A stretch of 64,000 bases of DNA, from contig JACDQD010000011.1 in NCBI GenBank assembly GCA_019843655.1, forward strand, positions 7,172,604 through 7,236,603, written 5' to 3'. The notes beneath the pieces are model-generated. The model did not search any database and was not told the origin of the DNA. It saw only the letters and a list, made by a program, of their open reading frames with translations. The stretch comes from Lethocerus indicus (lineage: Eukaryota; Arthropoda; Insecta; Hemiptera; Belostomatidae). Made by a program: the position numbers and the translations under genes. Positions 1 to 11,018 of the stretch are shown here, piece by piece (the first letter of the stretch is position 1; each line of letters opens with the position of its first letter).

Positions 1-340
1 ACCACCAATCACTAGTATGTGATTTCAAATGTTTTAAAAAAAGGATTATTGAAAAGAAATCAAAAATGTATTCCGCAACAAATCTATAAAAAAATCCTGG
101 TGTAACATATTTCAAATTATAAACATTTAAATATGATTTATTTTTTGTCTAACTTAGTGAAAAGCATGAAAATTTAACATGAATTTAAGAATGCTGAACA
201 AATGAAATATTAATGTAATGTAAATAAAGAGATATGTATGTTGTAAATTAAAAACTTTCGGTAAATATTATGAAAGCAATTAATAAATTATAACCCTGTA
301 AATATAACAATGTATATGTGTATATACACACTCTCCACAC
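1..340 (+). repeat. Left terminal inverted repeat
   Basis: This segment matches the reverse complement of 16418-16755 nearly base for base. There are only scattered substitutions and a 1-2 base indel in the A/T run near 140. The match starts at window base 1 (ACCACCAATCACTAG) and ends at CACTCTCCACAC, after which the two sides diverge. The arm could continue to the left outside the window. The near identity contrasts with larger divergence elsewhere in the array, which suggests recent copying or gene conversion between the ends. Confidence 0.92.
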
Positions 341-480
341 TTTCCTACATATTTCTTAAAATAAGCTTTGTGAACCATCTTTACAACTAAATATTATATT
401 CATTTAATATATTATATTAAATTATTTCAATGTAATTTATGTTGTCCATTGTAAAAGATATTCTGTAATATGTTCATTAT
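341..480 (+). repeat. Inner inverted-repeat segment of the left arm
   Basis: From about 357 the sequence again pairs with the right arm. AAATAAGCTTTGTGAAC followed by ATATTATATTCATTTAATA matches the reverse complement of about 15345-15460, and also of 13920-14035. The right arm carries about 960 bp (15460-16417) between this segment and its terminal repeat. Here the two are separated by only about 17 bp. The two arms are therefore homologous but not symmetrical. Confidence 0.75.
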
Positions 481-1140
481 GCAATGGATTTTTCCAAACA
501 AGTAAATTTATGAGTATATATTAAATATACATGTATAAAAACAAAGCAACTATTGAAAAATATGAATGAGTACAAGTATTATCTAGCACTGAATGTATTA
601 TCTACAAAAATACTGTATGAATTTAAATAAGTAAAAATAATTGGGAATAATAATATGAAAGGGCCCTGGTAGTATGAGTAATACTACAGTACTATTGTAC
701 TGGTCTGCAGTTTGTGCTTTCAAAATATGTGGTATAATAATATTGAACTAATTAAGCCAAAACTACAACTAATTTTCAGAAGTTAATAACTTCTATTGCA
801 AAGTTATATTAACATTGTAACCCTATTTCTAATAAGCAATTTAAATTGACAATATCACAGATTGTTTGCTCAGATTTCTAAAGATAATTTGTCAAATAAT
901 ATTACATTTACAAGTGAAAAGGATAACTAAGTGTCAAATCAAAGAAAATATAAATGAAATGATTACTAGCATAAATGGAAAAATTCTTTCAACCCATACA
1001 CTCATTACGATCATATATACATCGTAATTGATTTGAAAAACAACTGACCCATGTTCATATACTAAACTGATAAATCAGTTTTTAGTTAAATTTAGATTTT
1101 GTAGATTTTTAAAAATTATTCAAAAGTATGACTAAATCAA

Positions 1141-2099
1141 TGACTAATGGCGTACAGAAGGGTTATTCCCCATTACTCTGCTGTTGTGTTAACTTAATGA
1201 ACTTCTGCTACTATGAATAATTATTGATGTTCAAATCAACAAGTGATTCCTTCATAAATTGTGTCTTTTTCATCGAATTTAAATGCTAAAATTAATATTG
1301 TGTTAATTACTACACAATAAACTATAAAAACTGAATTTCAAAATACCAAAATTACTTCATATTATTAAATAATGTTTTCATCATTGTATATAAAACTGAA
1401 AGCATAACTATGGCCTTAATAATTCGTAGTTATTCTGATTTAAGGAACAATTTGGACAGAATCAAATGAAGACTGTACAGTGACTAACAATTATGGGATC
1501 TTTACAAATTGTATTTAGAAACTTATTCTCATTCCAAATATACAATACTGTTCATTAGAATTTCAGATTCCTTTACAAGTACAAAAATACAATTATTCAT
1601 ACTCTCCTTTATTTTGGAATTTATATAGCATATCAGAAATATTAAATTATGATCAAATATTTTCTTAATATAGAAAATTTGGATTTATTTTCTTATTAAA
1701 GAAAATATTTTATTAAGATATAAAAGAATGAACATTTATTAATTTAAAAAAATTCATTTATAATTAATGCAATCTAGAATCCCAACAAGTAAGTTCAAAG
1801 TCTACCTCATTTTTTAAATACTTCATATAATGGGTAATGTATTTCTCAGTATCAGTAATTATTAAAAAAAATATCTCTTGGGTATTATAATTCAGGAATT
1901 ATACTCACCTACATTTGTATTTAATAACATTAACAAATATTGAAAAAGTGATACCTGTATAGAAAATTGATTACCTAAAGCCAAATAAGCAGATTTGATT
2001 ACATATTTGAAAACTAGAATTATTCCAGGAACAGTCTTACCCAAACCTTCCAATTATTGTCATTATAGTTGTATTGAAATAACTGTGAATTTATTCATC
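1141..2099. repeat. Extra segment within tandem unit 1
   Basis: This stretch of about 960 bp interrupts unit 1 and is very AT-rich. Its last part, about 1895-2130, is a diverged copy of 3110-3300. The shared text includes AACAAATATTGAAAAAGT, AAATAAGCAGATTTGATTAC and CAAGCTTCCTTAAATA. Part of the insertion is therefore an internal duplication of the unit rather than foreign DNA. I see nothing recognisable in 1141-1894. Confidence 0.6.
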
Positions 2100-2550
2100 A
2101 AGCTTCCTTAAATACTTCAATATTCCCTAAGACTTGATTTATTGGTCCTAACATAATGACCTTGAGTTAATTGAAATATACATAAACTTGGTCCATCATT
2201 AGTTGAAATGTATTTTAACGACTTTCAAGGGTTAGGGTAATACATTTTAAGTTTTAAAACTGTTTTAAAACTTTAAAACACACAGTAACTTTTAATAAGT
2301 TCATATCACTAGGTTGGTTATGGTTCATAGATGTCTTTATTACATGACTATCTCAGACTCTGTTATATAATTGAAAACATTGATTCTGGATGTTTATTTG
2401 TTGATTGACTGAAATATGAGGCTATATTAACACGCAGATATACTTAAAATAACATTTATATGTAATGGTTTCATCCATGTACTTGGCTTTAGGTGCTGGC
2501 TACATGCAAACTGTATATGATAAAACTATGTCAGTATTAAATTGTATGCT

Positions 2551-2768
2551 GTACTCACCAATATTGCGGTACAGTGAGTCGTCTTTCCGTATTTCACGTT
2601 CGGTTAACAATTCTGTAACATAAAATCACTTAAAATGAAGAACTTGTAAATTTAACCGGAGTATTTTACCGAAAACTGAACGGTGGAATTTGATTGGTCG
2701 ATTTCGGCCAATGGGAGCCGGCCAGTGGTTGGGGCTTGATTTAGTTAGCTGTGGCTCGAAATTTGCAA
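2551..2768 (-). promoter_or_regulatory. Promoter/exon-like module, left copy 1
   Basis: This is a GC-richer island inside AT-rich DNA, read on the minus strand. Two opposed CCAAT boxes (plus-strand ATTGG at 2693-2697 and CCAAT at 2708-2712) bracket a dyad. The exon-like stretch 2559-2612 (54 bp) is preceded by an acceptor-like TTATGTTACAG and followed by donor G|GTGAGTAC. One frame of the stretch reads LLTEREIRKDDSLYRNI. No TATA box is obvious. I do not recognise the peptide. The promoter and exon reading is inference from motif spacing; the sequence conservation is direct. Confidence 0.5.
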
Positions 2769-2888
2769 CAATAAAAATAATATCCTAAATGGGAAAGGTA
2801 TTTCAATGACCTCGTTGGGATTACACTAATATTATACTTGGTTTATTTTTCAAGATAAAGAAAATTTCACTTCATTGCTCCCTGTTTA

Positions 2889-3050
2889 TTAGGGATAGTT
2901 GCACTGGTGCAGTGCTACCCTAAATTACTATTTAGCTATAGATAATTACACTGGACACTGTGAATTAGTTCATTTTATTATGAACGAATCACTGGTTCCA
3001 TAGATATTATCTATAACTAAATGTGGTAATACATGTACATACATGTATTA
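2889..3050. repeat. Fold-back hairpin module, copy 1
   Basis: Three successive inverted repeats lie here. The first pairs TTAGGG with CCCTAA around CACTG/CAGTG (2889-2923). The second is a long imperfect fold-back, TAGATAATTACACTGG opposite CCATAGATATTATCTA, with GTTCAT/ATGAAC at the tip (2933-3018). The third is a 24-bp imperfect palindrome with 11-bp arms (3027-3050). Together they could extrude as cruciforms or fold in RNA. Confidence 0.7.
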
Positions 3051-4591
3051 CTAACTGATCTGCCCCAGTAACTAGCTGACTGCAACCAATATTGTCTTGC
3101 ACAATAATTTAGGAATTACCACACACCGCATATCTATTTAATAATATTAGCAAATATTGAAAAAGTAATTCTTTATAAGAAATTTGAGTACCTAAACCAA
3201 ATAAGCAGATTTGATTGCATATTTGAAAACCAGAATTATTCAAGGAACAGTTTTGCCCAAAAAATGTATTCAAGAAGCTTCCTTAAATATTTCCAATGTT
3301 CCCAAGACTTAATTTTATTAGTCCTAAACTAATGACCTTGAGTTATTTTGAGATATACATAAACTGTGTCCATCATTAATTGAAATCTATTTTAACTACT
3401 TAAGGCTAGGTTATACATCTTGTTTTAAAACTGTTTTAAAACTTTAAATGGCATAGATTCTTCCAAATAAGTAAATTTATGAGTACATATTAAATATAGA
3501 TGTATAAAACAAAGAAACCCTTGAAAATATGAATAAGTACAAGTATTATCTAGCAAATGAATGCATTATCACAAAAAATAGTAGAATTGTAGTGGAAGTA
3601 AAAATTATTGGGAAATATAATATCAAAGGGCCTGTTAGTATGAGTAACATACTGGTCTACAATTTGTGCTTTCAAAATATGTGGTATAATAATATTGAAC
3701 TAATTAAGCCAAACTACAACTAATTTTCAGAAATTAATTAACTTCTATTGCAAGTTATATTAACATGGTAACCCTATTTCAAATGAGGAATTTAAATTGA
3801 CAATATCACAGGTTGTTTGCTCAGATTTCTAAAGATAATTTGTCAAATAATATTACATTTACAGGTGAAAAGGATAACTAAGTGTAAAATGAAAGAAATA
3901 TAAATGAAATGATTACTAGCATAAATGGAAAAATTATTTCAACCTATACAATCATTATGATCATATATAATATACATGGTAATTGATTTGAAAAACAACT
4001 GACCCATGTTCATAATCTAAACTGATAAATTAGTTTTTAATTAAATTCAGATTTTTTAGGTTTTTAAAAATTATTCAAAAGTATGACTAACTCAATGACC
4101 AATACTTGTTAATACTTTGACAAGTTTTTTATTGATACTAATAATCAATAAAATACTTCAATATTCCCTAAGACTTGATTTATTGGTCCTAACATAGTGA
4201 CCTTGAGTTAATTGAAATATACATAGACTGTGTCCATCATTAGTTGAAATCTATTTTAATGACTTTCAAGGGTAAGGGTAATACATTTCAAGTTTTAAAA
4301 CTGTTTTAAAAGTTTAAAACACACAGTAACTTTTAATAAGTTCACATCACTAGGTTGGTTATGCTTCATGGGTCTCTTTATTACATGACTATCTCAGACT
4401 CTGTTATATAATTGAAAACATTGATTCTGGGTGTTTATCTGTTGATTGACTGAAATATGAAGCTATATTAACACGCAGGTATACTTAAAATAACATTTAT
4501 ATGTAATGGTTTCATCCATGTACTTGGCTTTAGGTGCTGGCTACATGCAAACTGTATATGATAAAACTATGTCAGTATTAAATTGTATGCT

Positions 4592-4811
4592 GTACTCACC
4601 AATATTGAGGTACAGTGAGTCGTCTTTCCGTATTTCACGTTCGGTTAACAATTCTGTAACATAAAATCACTTAAAATGAAGAACTTGTAAATTTAACCGG
4701 AGTATTTTACCGAGAAACTGAACGGTGGAATTTGATTGGTCGATTTCGGCCAATGGGAGCCGGCCGGTGGTTGGGGCTTGATTTAGTTAGCTGTGGCTCG
4801 AAATTTGCAAC
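4592..4811 (-). promoter_or_regulatory. Promoter/exon-like module, left copy 2
   Basis: This copy matches copy 1 closely and keeps both CCAAT boxes, the acceptor-like TTACAG and donor GGTGAGTAC. One base change near the donor (CGG to AGG on the plus strand) changes the predicted residue R to L in the 17-residue stretch. Such a change suggests the peptide itself is not under strong constraint. Confidence 0.5.
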
Positions 4812-4933
4812 AATAAAAATAATATCCTAAATTGGAAAGATTTTCAATGACCTCGTTGGGATTACACTAATATTATACTTGGTTTATTTTTCAAGATTAA
4901 GAAAATTTCACTCATTTATTGCTCCCTACTTTA

Positions 4934-5095
4934 TTAGGGATAGTTGCACTGGTGCAGTGCTACCCTAAATTACTATTTAGCTATAGATAATTACACTGGA
5001 CACTGTGAACTAGTTCATTTTATTATGAATGAATCACTGGTTCCATAGATATTATCTATAACTAGATATGGTAATACATGTACATACATGTATTA
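4934..5095. repeat. Fold-back hairpin module, copy 2
   Basis: The same three nested inverted repeats as at 2889-3050 are present with almost identical sequence. The module lies about 120 bp from the CCAAT end of the promoter/exon-like module. It is thus in front of the putative promoter in the minus-strand orientation. Confidence 0.7.
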
Positions 5096-6644
5096 CTAAC
5101 TGATCTGCCCCAGTAACTAGCTGACCGCAACCAATATTGTCTTGCACAATAATTTAGGAATTACCTCACCCACATTTCTATTTAATAATATTAGCAAATA
5201 TTGAAAAAGTAATTTCTTTATAAGAAATTTGAGTACCTAAAACCAAATAAGCAGATTGGATTACATATTTGAAAACCAGAATTATTCAAGGAACAGTTTT
5301 GCCCAAAAAAAATGTATTCAAGAAGCTTCCTTAAATATTTCAATATACCCTAAGACTTAATTATTAATCCTAACCTAATGACCTTGACTTATTTTGAAAT
5401 ATACATAAACTGTGTCCATCATTAATTGAAATCTATTTTAACTACTTTCAAGGGCTAGGGTTATACATTTTGTTTTAAAACTGTTTTAAAACTTTAAATG
5501 GTATAGATTCTTCCAAATATGTAAATGTATGAGTACATATTAAATATAGATGTATTAAATCAAAGAAACCCTTGAAAAATATGAATAAGTACAAGTATTA
5601 TCTAGCAATGAATGCATTATCTACAAAAATATAGTAGGAATTTAGTGAAGTAAAAATTATTGGGAAATATAATATCAAAGGGCCCTGGTAGTATGAGTAA
5701 CATACTGTTCTACAATTTGTGCTTTCAAAATATGTGGTATAATAATATTGAACTAATTATGCCAACACTGTTACCAATTTTCAGAAATTAATTACTTCTA
5801 TTGCAAAGTTATATTAAAATGGTGACCCTATTTCAAATAGGGAATTTAAATTGACAATATCAGAGGTTGTTTGCTCAGGCTTCTAAAGATAATTTGTCAA
5901 ATAATATTACATACAGGTGAAAAGGATAACTAAGTGTAAAATTGAATTAAATATAAATGAAATGATTACTAGCATAAATGGAAAAATTATTTCAACTGAA
6001 ACAATCATTACGATCAGATATAATATACGTGGTAATTGATTTGAAAAACAACTGACCCATGTTCATAATCTAAACTGATAAATTAGTTTTTAATTAAATT
6101 CAGATTTTTAGGTTTTTAAAAATTATTCAGAAGTATGACTAACGCAATGACCAATACTTGTTAATACTTTGACAAGTTTTTTGATTGATACTAATAATCA
6201 ATAAAATACTTCAATATCCCCTAAGACTTGATTTATTGGTCCTAACATAATGACCTTGAGTTAATTGAAATATACATAGACTGTGTCCATCATTAGTTGA
6301 AATCTATTTTAACGACTTTCAAGGGTAAGGGTAATACATTTCAAGTTTTGAAACTGTTTTAAAAGTTTAAAACACACAGTAACTTTTAATAAGTTCACAT
6401 CACTAGGTTGGTTATGCTTCATGGGTCTCTTTATTACATGACTACCTCAGACTCTGTTATATAATTGAAAACATTGATTCTGGGTGTTTATCTGTTGATT
6501 GACTGAAATATGAGGCTATATTAACACGCAGGTATACTTAAAATAACATTTGTATCTAATGGTTTCATCCATGTACTTGGCTTTAGGTGCTGGCTACATG
6601 CAAACTGTATATGATAAAACTATGTCAGTATTAAATTGTATGCT

Positions 6645-6863
6645 GTACTCACCAATATTGCGGTACAGTGAGTCGTCTTTCGGGATTTCACGTTCGGTTA
6701 ACAATTCTGTAACATAAAATCGCTTAAAATGAAGAACTTGTAAATTTAACCGGAGTATTTTACCGAAAACTGAACGGTGGAATTTGATTGGTCGATTTCG
6801 GCCAATGGGAGCCGGCCGGTGGTTGGGGCTTGATTTAGTTAGCTGTGGCTCGAAATTTGCAAC
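6645..6863 (-). promoter_or_regulatory. Promoter/exon-like module, left copy 3
   Basis: The copy is complete, with dyad, CCAAT boxes, acceptor and donor all preserved. A two-base change (CCGTAT to CGGGAT on the plus strand) alters the exon-like frame from EIRKD to EIPKD. The splice signals and CCAAT boxes are unchanged. Confidence 0.5.
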
Positions 6864-6989
6864 AATAAAAATAATATCCTAAATGGGAAAGATTTTCAAT
6901 GACCTCGTTGGGATTACACTAATATTATACTTGATTTATTTTTCAAGATAAAGAAAATTTCATTCATTTATTTATTGCTCCCTACTTTA

Positions 6990-7151
6990 TTAGGGATAGT
7001 TGCACTGGTGCAGTGCTACCCTAAATTACTATTTAGCTATAGATAATTACACTGGACACTGTGAACTAGTTCATTTTATTATGAACGAATCACTGGTTCC
7101 ATAGATATTATCTATAACTAGATATGGTAATACATGTACATACATGTATTA
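6990..7151. repeat. Fold-back hairpin module, copy 3
   Basis: This copy has the same order and spacing as copies 1 and 2, including the intact 24-bp imperfect palindrome at 7128-7151. The fourth unit keeps only part of the module, near 9052-9180. Confidence 0.7.
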
Positions 7152-7557
7152 CTAACTGATCTGCCCCAGTAACTAGCTGACTGCAACCAATATTGTCTTG
7201 CACAATAATTTAGGAATTACCTCACCCACATTTCTATTTAATAATATTAGCAAATATTGAAAAAGTAATTCCTTTAATAGAAATTTGAGTACCTAAAACC
7301 AAATAAGCAGATTGGATTACATATTTGAAAACCAGAATTATTCAAGGAACAGTTTTGCCCAAAAAAAATGTATTCAAGAAGCTTTCTTAAATATTTCAAT
7401 ATTCCCTAAGACTTGATTTATTAATCCTAACCTAATGACCGTGAGTTATTTTGAAATATACATAAACTGTGTCCATCATTATTTGAAATCTATTTTAACT
7501 AGTTTCAAGGGCTAGGGTTATACATTTTGTTTTAAAACTGTTTTAAAACTTTAAATG

Positions 7558-9240
7558 GCATAGATTTTTCGAAATATGTAAATTTATGAGTACATATTAA
7601 ATATGCATGTATAAAAAACAACAAACCCTTGAAAAATATGAATAACTACAAGTATTATTTAGCACTGAATGTATTATCTACAAAAATCCAGTATGAATTT
7701 AGTGAAGTAAAAATTATTGGGAATTATAATATCAAAGGGCCCTGGTAGGATGAGTAATATACTGGTCTACAGCTTGTGCTTTCAAAATATGTGGTATAAT
7801 AATATTGAACTAATTAAGCCAAAACTACAACTAATATTCAGAAATTAATAACTTCTATTCAATATTTATATTAACATTGTAACCCTATTTCTAATAAGGA
7901 ATTTAAATTGACAATATCACAGGTTGTTTGCTCAGGTTTCTAAAGATAATTTGTCAAATAATATTACATTTACAGGTGAAAAGGATAACTAAGTGTAAAA
8001 TCAAATTAAATATAAATGAAATGATTACTAGCATAAATGGAAAAATTATTTCAACCCAAACACTCATTATGATCAGACCCATGTTCATAATCCGAACTGA
8101 TAAATTAGTTTTTAATTAAATTCAGATTTTTAGGTTTTTAAAAATTATTCAGAAGTATGACTAACGCAATGACCAATACTTGTTAATACTTTGACAAGTT
8201 TCTTGATTGATACTAATAATCAATAAAATACTTCAATATCCCCTAAGACTTGATTTATTGGTCCTAACATAATGACCTTGAGTTAATTGAAATATACAGA
8301 GACTGTGTCCATCATTAGTTGAAATGTATTTTAACGACTTTCAAGGGTTAGGGTAATACATTTTAAGTTTTAAGACTGTTTTAAAACTTTAAAACACACA
8401 GTAACTTTTAATAAGTTCATATCACTAGGTTGGTTATGATTCATAGATGTCTTTATTACATTACTATCTCAGACTCTGTTATATAATTGAAAACATTGAT
8501 TCTGGACGTTTATTTGTCGATTGACTGAAATATGAGGCTATATTAAAACGCAGATATACTTAAAATAACATTTGTATGTAATGGTTTCATCCATGTACTT
8601 GGCCTTTTAGGTGCTGGCTACATGCAAACTGTATATGATAAAACTATGTCAGTATTAAATTGTATGCTGTACTCACCAATATTGAGGTACAGTGAGTCGT
8701 CTTTCCGTATTTCACGTTCGGTTAACAATTCTTTAACATAAAATCACTTAAAATGAAGAACATAGAAATTTAACCGGAGTATTTTACCGAAAACTGAACG
8801 GTGGAATTTGATTGGTCGATTTCGGCCAATGGGAGCCGGCCAGTGGTTGGGGCTTGATTTAGTTAGCTGTGGCTCGAAAGTTGCAAAAATAAAAATAATA
8901 TCCTAAATTGGAAAGATTTTCAATGACCTCGTTGGGATTACACTAATATTATACTTGGTTTATTTTTCAAGATAAAGAAAATTTCATTCATTTATTGTTC
9001 CCTACTTTATTAATAAATAAATAGTAATAAATTCATGCTGTGCCTCGAAAGTTGCACTGGTGCAGTGCTACCCTAAATGACTATTTAAGTATTGATTATT
9101 ACTCTGGACAATGTGAATTAGTTCATTTTATTATGAACGAATCACTGGTTCCATATATACTATCTATAACTAGATATGGTAATTCTTTACTGTACCTTCA
9201 TTATAGAAATGTTGGCAATACTTCAAGGCATATTTAAATG
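7558..9240 (+). repeat. Tandem unit 4 of the left array (truncated, diverged)
   Basis: This is the fourth direct copy. It follows the other units through the promoter/exon-like module (8669-8886). It then diverges at about 8995, where a short AT-rich segment (AATAAATAAATAGTAATAAATTC) separates the body from the hairpin-module remnant at 9052-9180. About 38 bp present in units 2-3 around 3970-4010 are deleted here near 8074. It is more diverged than units 2-3, as expected for the edge of an array. Confidence 0.85.
8669..8886 (-). promoter_or_regulatory. Promoter/exon-like module, left copy 4
   Basis: The CCAAT boxes, dyad and donor are intact. The acceptor-like site reads GTTAAAG instead of GTTACAG, so the CAG is lost. 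This loss is shared with right copy 1 and so may define a subfamily. Confidence 0.48.
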
Positions 9241-9470
9241 TCTTTATAATATTTCATTTTATACATAAAAAGACCTCATTATTGTGCAATAAAGATTTGT
9301 TTAAGGAAGGAAATTACCCATTATAAAAATAAGCTCCTAAATGGTATAGATTTTCAATGACCTTGTTGGGATTACATTAATATTATACTTGGTTTATTTT
9401 TCAAGATAAAAAAAATTTCATTCATTTATTGTTCCCGACATTATTAATAAATAAATAGTAATAAATTCAT
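8900..9470 (+). repeat. Local duplication with about 434-bp period
   Basis: The sequence TTTTCAATGACCTCGTTGGG and the roughly 110 bases after it (through TTATTGTTCCCTACTTTATT and AATAAATAAATAGTAATAAA), starting at 8917, recur from 9351. The shift is about 434 bp. This marks the ragged end of the 2-kb array before the central region. Confidence 0.75.
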
Positions 9471-11018
9471 TAATAAAGTTAACATGTATTAATTATTATA
9501 TTACTAAAAATAATAATTAATTGAAATCAATGCTTCATTAATATCTGGTGTTTTCCATCATTACCCTTACACCTTTACATCATTAGAATGTAAAGGGAAT
9601 CAATTAAAAACTTTAATTTATTAATTATTATTCATAAATGTTATTTTATTTTGAGTTCTCTGAAGTTTATTATTATATTACTAAATTAAATACTGACAAT
9701 TATTGTATTACTAAATTTTTCATTTATTATCTGATACTTTCCATCATTACTGTTGTCATTTGAATGTCAAAGGAATCATTTACAAACTTTAATTTATTAA
9801 TTATTATTCATAAATATTGTTGTTATTCTATTTTGAGTTCTCTGAAGTTTATTAGGTTACTGAAATTTCATAATATGTACTTTTCATAATCTTATTGACT
9901 AACAATAATTGATTTAAACATTAGATATATCTTTTTTAATTGCCAGTGTTAAAGTAATTATTTTGCTGCATGTTAAAGGTGCATGTTATGAAAGGTACTG
10001 CCATGAAGTATTTAAAAATATATTTTAGCCATTAATATTGTCAGACTATGAAGTATGACCAATGCAAAGTTTTTTTTTAAATACCATACCAAACATGTAT
10101 TAATTATTATATTAAAATAATAATTATTAATTGAAATAAATGCTTTATTTATTATCTGATATTTTCCATCATTATTCTTATCATTAGAATGTAAAAGGAA
10201 TCAATTACAAACTATAATTTATTAATTACTATTCATTAATATAGTTATTTTCAGTTTTCTGATGTTTCTTAGGTTTCTAGACAGTGCCTGCCATCTGGCA
10301 GCGACTTTGAAAACTAAAACGGCGGTACTCCCGTGCGCTACTGACACCTGGCGGCGGCTTTGAAAACTAAAACGGCGGTACTCCCGTGCGCTACTGACAC
10401 CTGGCGGCGGCTTTTTGAACTAACACGCCGCTTTACTCACTGGAATTTGCAATTAACAATATATTTAAAAATAAATATGTAAAACAAATCAATTACAATA
10501 TTTAATTTATTAATTATTATTCAATAATAAAGTTGTTATTCCATTTTAAGTTTTCTGAAGTTTATTATGCTTGTGCAATCTCATAATTTGTAATTTTCAT
10601 CCTCTTCATAACTAATATTAATTGATTTAAACATTAGACATATCTTGATTAATTACCAGTGTTATAATATATATTTTGCCATGAAATATTTTAAAATGTA
10701 TTTCTGCCATTAATATTGTTATACTACGAAGTAAGACCTATCCAAAATTAATTTTATATAACATACCAAACATGTATTCATTATTATATTATTAAAAATA
10801 ATAATTAATTGAAATAAATGCTTAATTTATTATCTGATGTTTTCTATCATTACCCTTATCATTAGAATGTAAAAGGAATCAATTACAAACTACAATTTAT
10901 TAATTATTATTCATAAATATTGTTGTTATTCTACATCGAGTTTTCTGAAGCTTATTATGTTTGTGGAATTTCATAATTTGTAACTTTCATCCTCTTCATT
11001 GCTAATATTAATCATTTT
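9471..11018 (+). repeat. Central S repeats (direct copies)
   Basis: An AT-rich segment starting CATGTATTAATTATTATATT occurs at 9483, 10094 and 10771. Its body includes GAAATCAATGCTTCATT-like text, a TTTTCCATCATTACC-like core, a TTTAATTTATTAATTATTAT run and TTTTCTGAAGTTTATTA. A further partial copy starts near 9660, and another piece lies at 10500-10680. There is no coding potential. These copies differ by short indels and are older than the 2-kb units. Confidence 0.8.
10291..10420 (+). repeat. GC-rich 53-bp tandem repeat (about 2.4 copies)
   Basis: ATCTGG/ACCTGG marks the repeat at 10293, 10346 and 10399, an exact 53-bp spacing. The second copy is nearly identical to the first, and the third is cut after CGGCGGCTTT. 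Each copy contains CACCTGGCGGC and ACGGCGGTACTCCCGTGCGC, very CpG-rich in an otherwise AT-only region. The block separates two partial S repeats and may be an insertion. The ACCTGGCGGC core is loosely similar to CTCF-type sites, but that is only a resemblance. Confidence 0.8.

Larger units (their letters stand above)
481..3450 (+). repeat. Tandem unit 1 of the left array (enlarged)
   Basis: This is the first copy of the direct tandem unit. Positions 481-1140 correspond to the first part of units 2-4 (3451-4130, 5501-6190, 7558-8215). Positions 2100-3450 correspond to the second part (4140-5500 and onward). About 960 bp between them are absent from the other units. The first part retains landmarks such as the TTTATGAGTA run and GGGCCCTGGTAGTATGAG, and is somewhat diverged from the later copies. 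Confidence 0.85.
3451..5500 (+). repeat. Tandem unit 2 of the left array (about 2050 bp)
   Basis: This unit starts at GCATAGATTCTTCCAAATAA and is followed by the same start sequence at 5501, a period of 2050 bp. It contains the CCAAT/exon-like module at 4592-4811 and the fold-back hairpin module at 4934-5095. It is highly similar to unit 3 throughout, with single-base differences and short indels. The small open frame at 3529-3723 lies in repeat sequence, is not preserved in the other units, and is not treated as a gene. Confidence 0.92.
5501..7557 (+). repeat. Tandem unit 3 of the left array (about 2057 bp)
   Basis: This is a third direct copy, bounded by the GTATAGATTCTTCCAAATAT start and the next GCATAGATTTTTCGAAATAT at 7558. 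It carries the promoter/exon-like module at 6645-6863 and the hairpin module at 6990-7151. Units 2 and 3 are the most alike of the series, which is expected if the array grows by unequal exchange. Confidence 0.92.

Noticed and set aside
2889..2923. Telomere-like TTAGGG/CCCTAA
   Set aside because: Single occurrences at the base of a hairpin, not a tandem telomeric array.
3529..3723. Small ORF in tandem unit 2
   Set aside because: It is disrupted in the other units and is a by-product of the repeat sequence.
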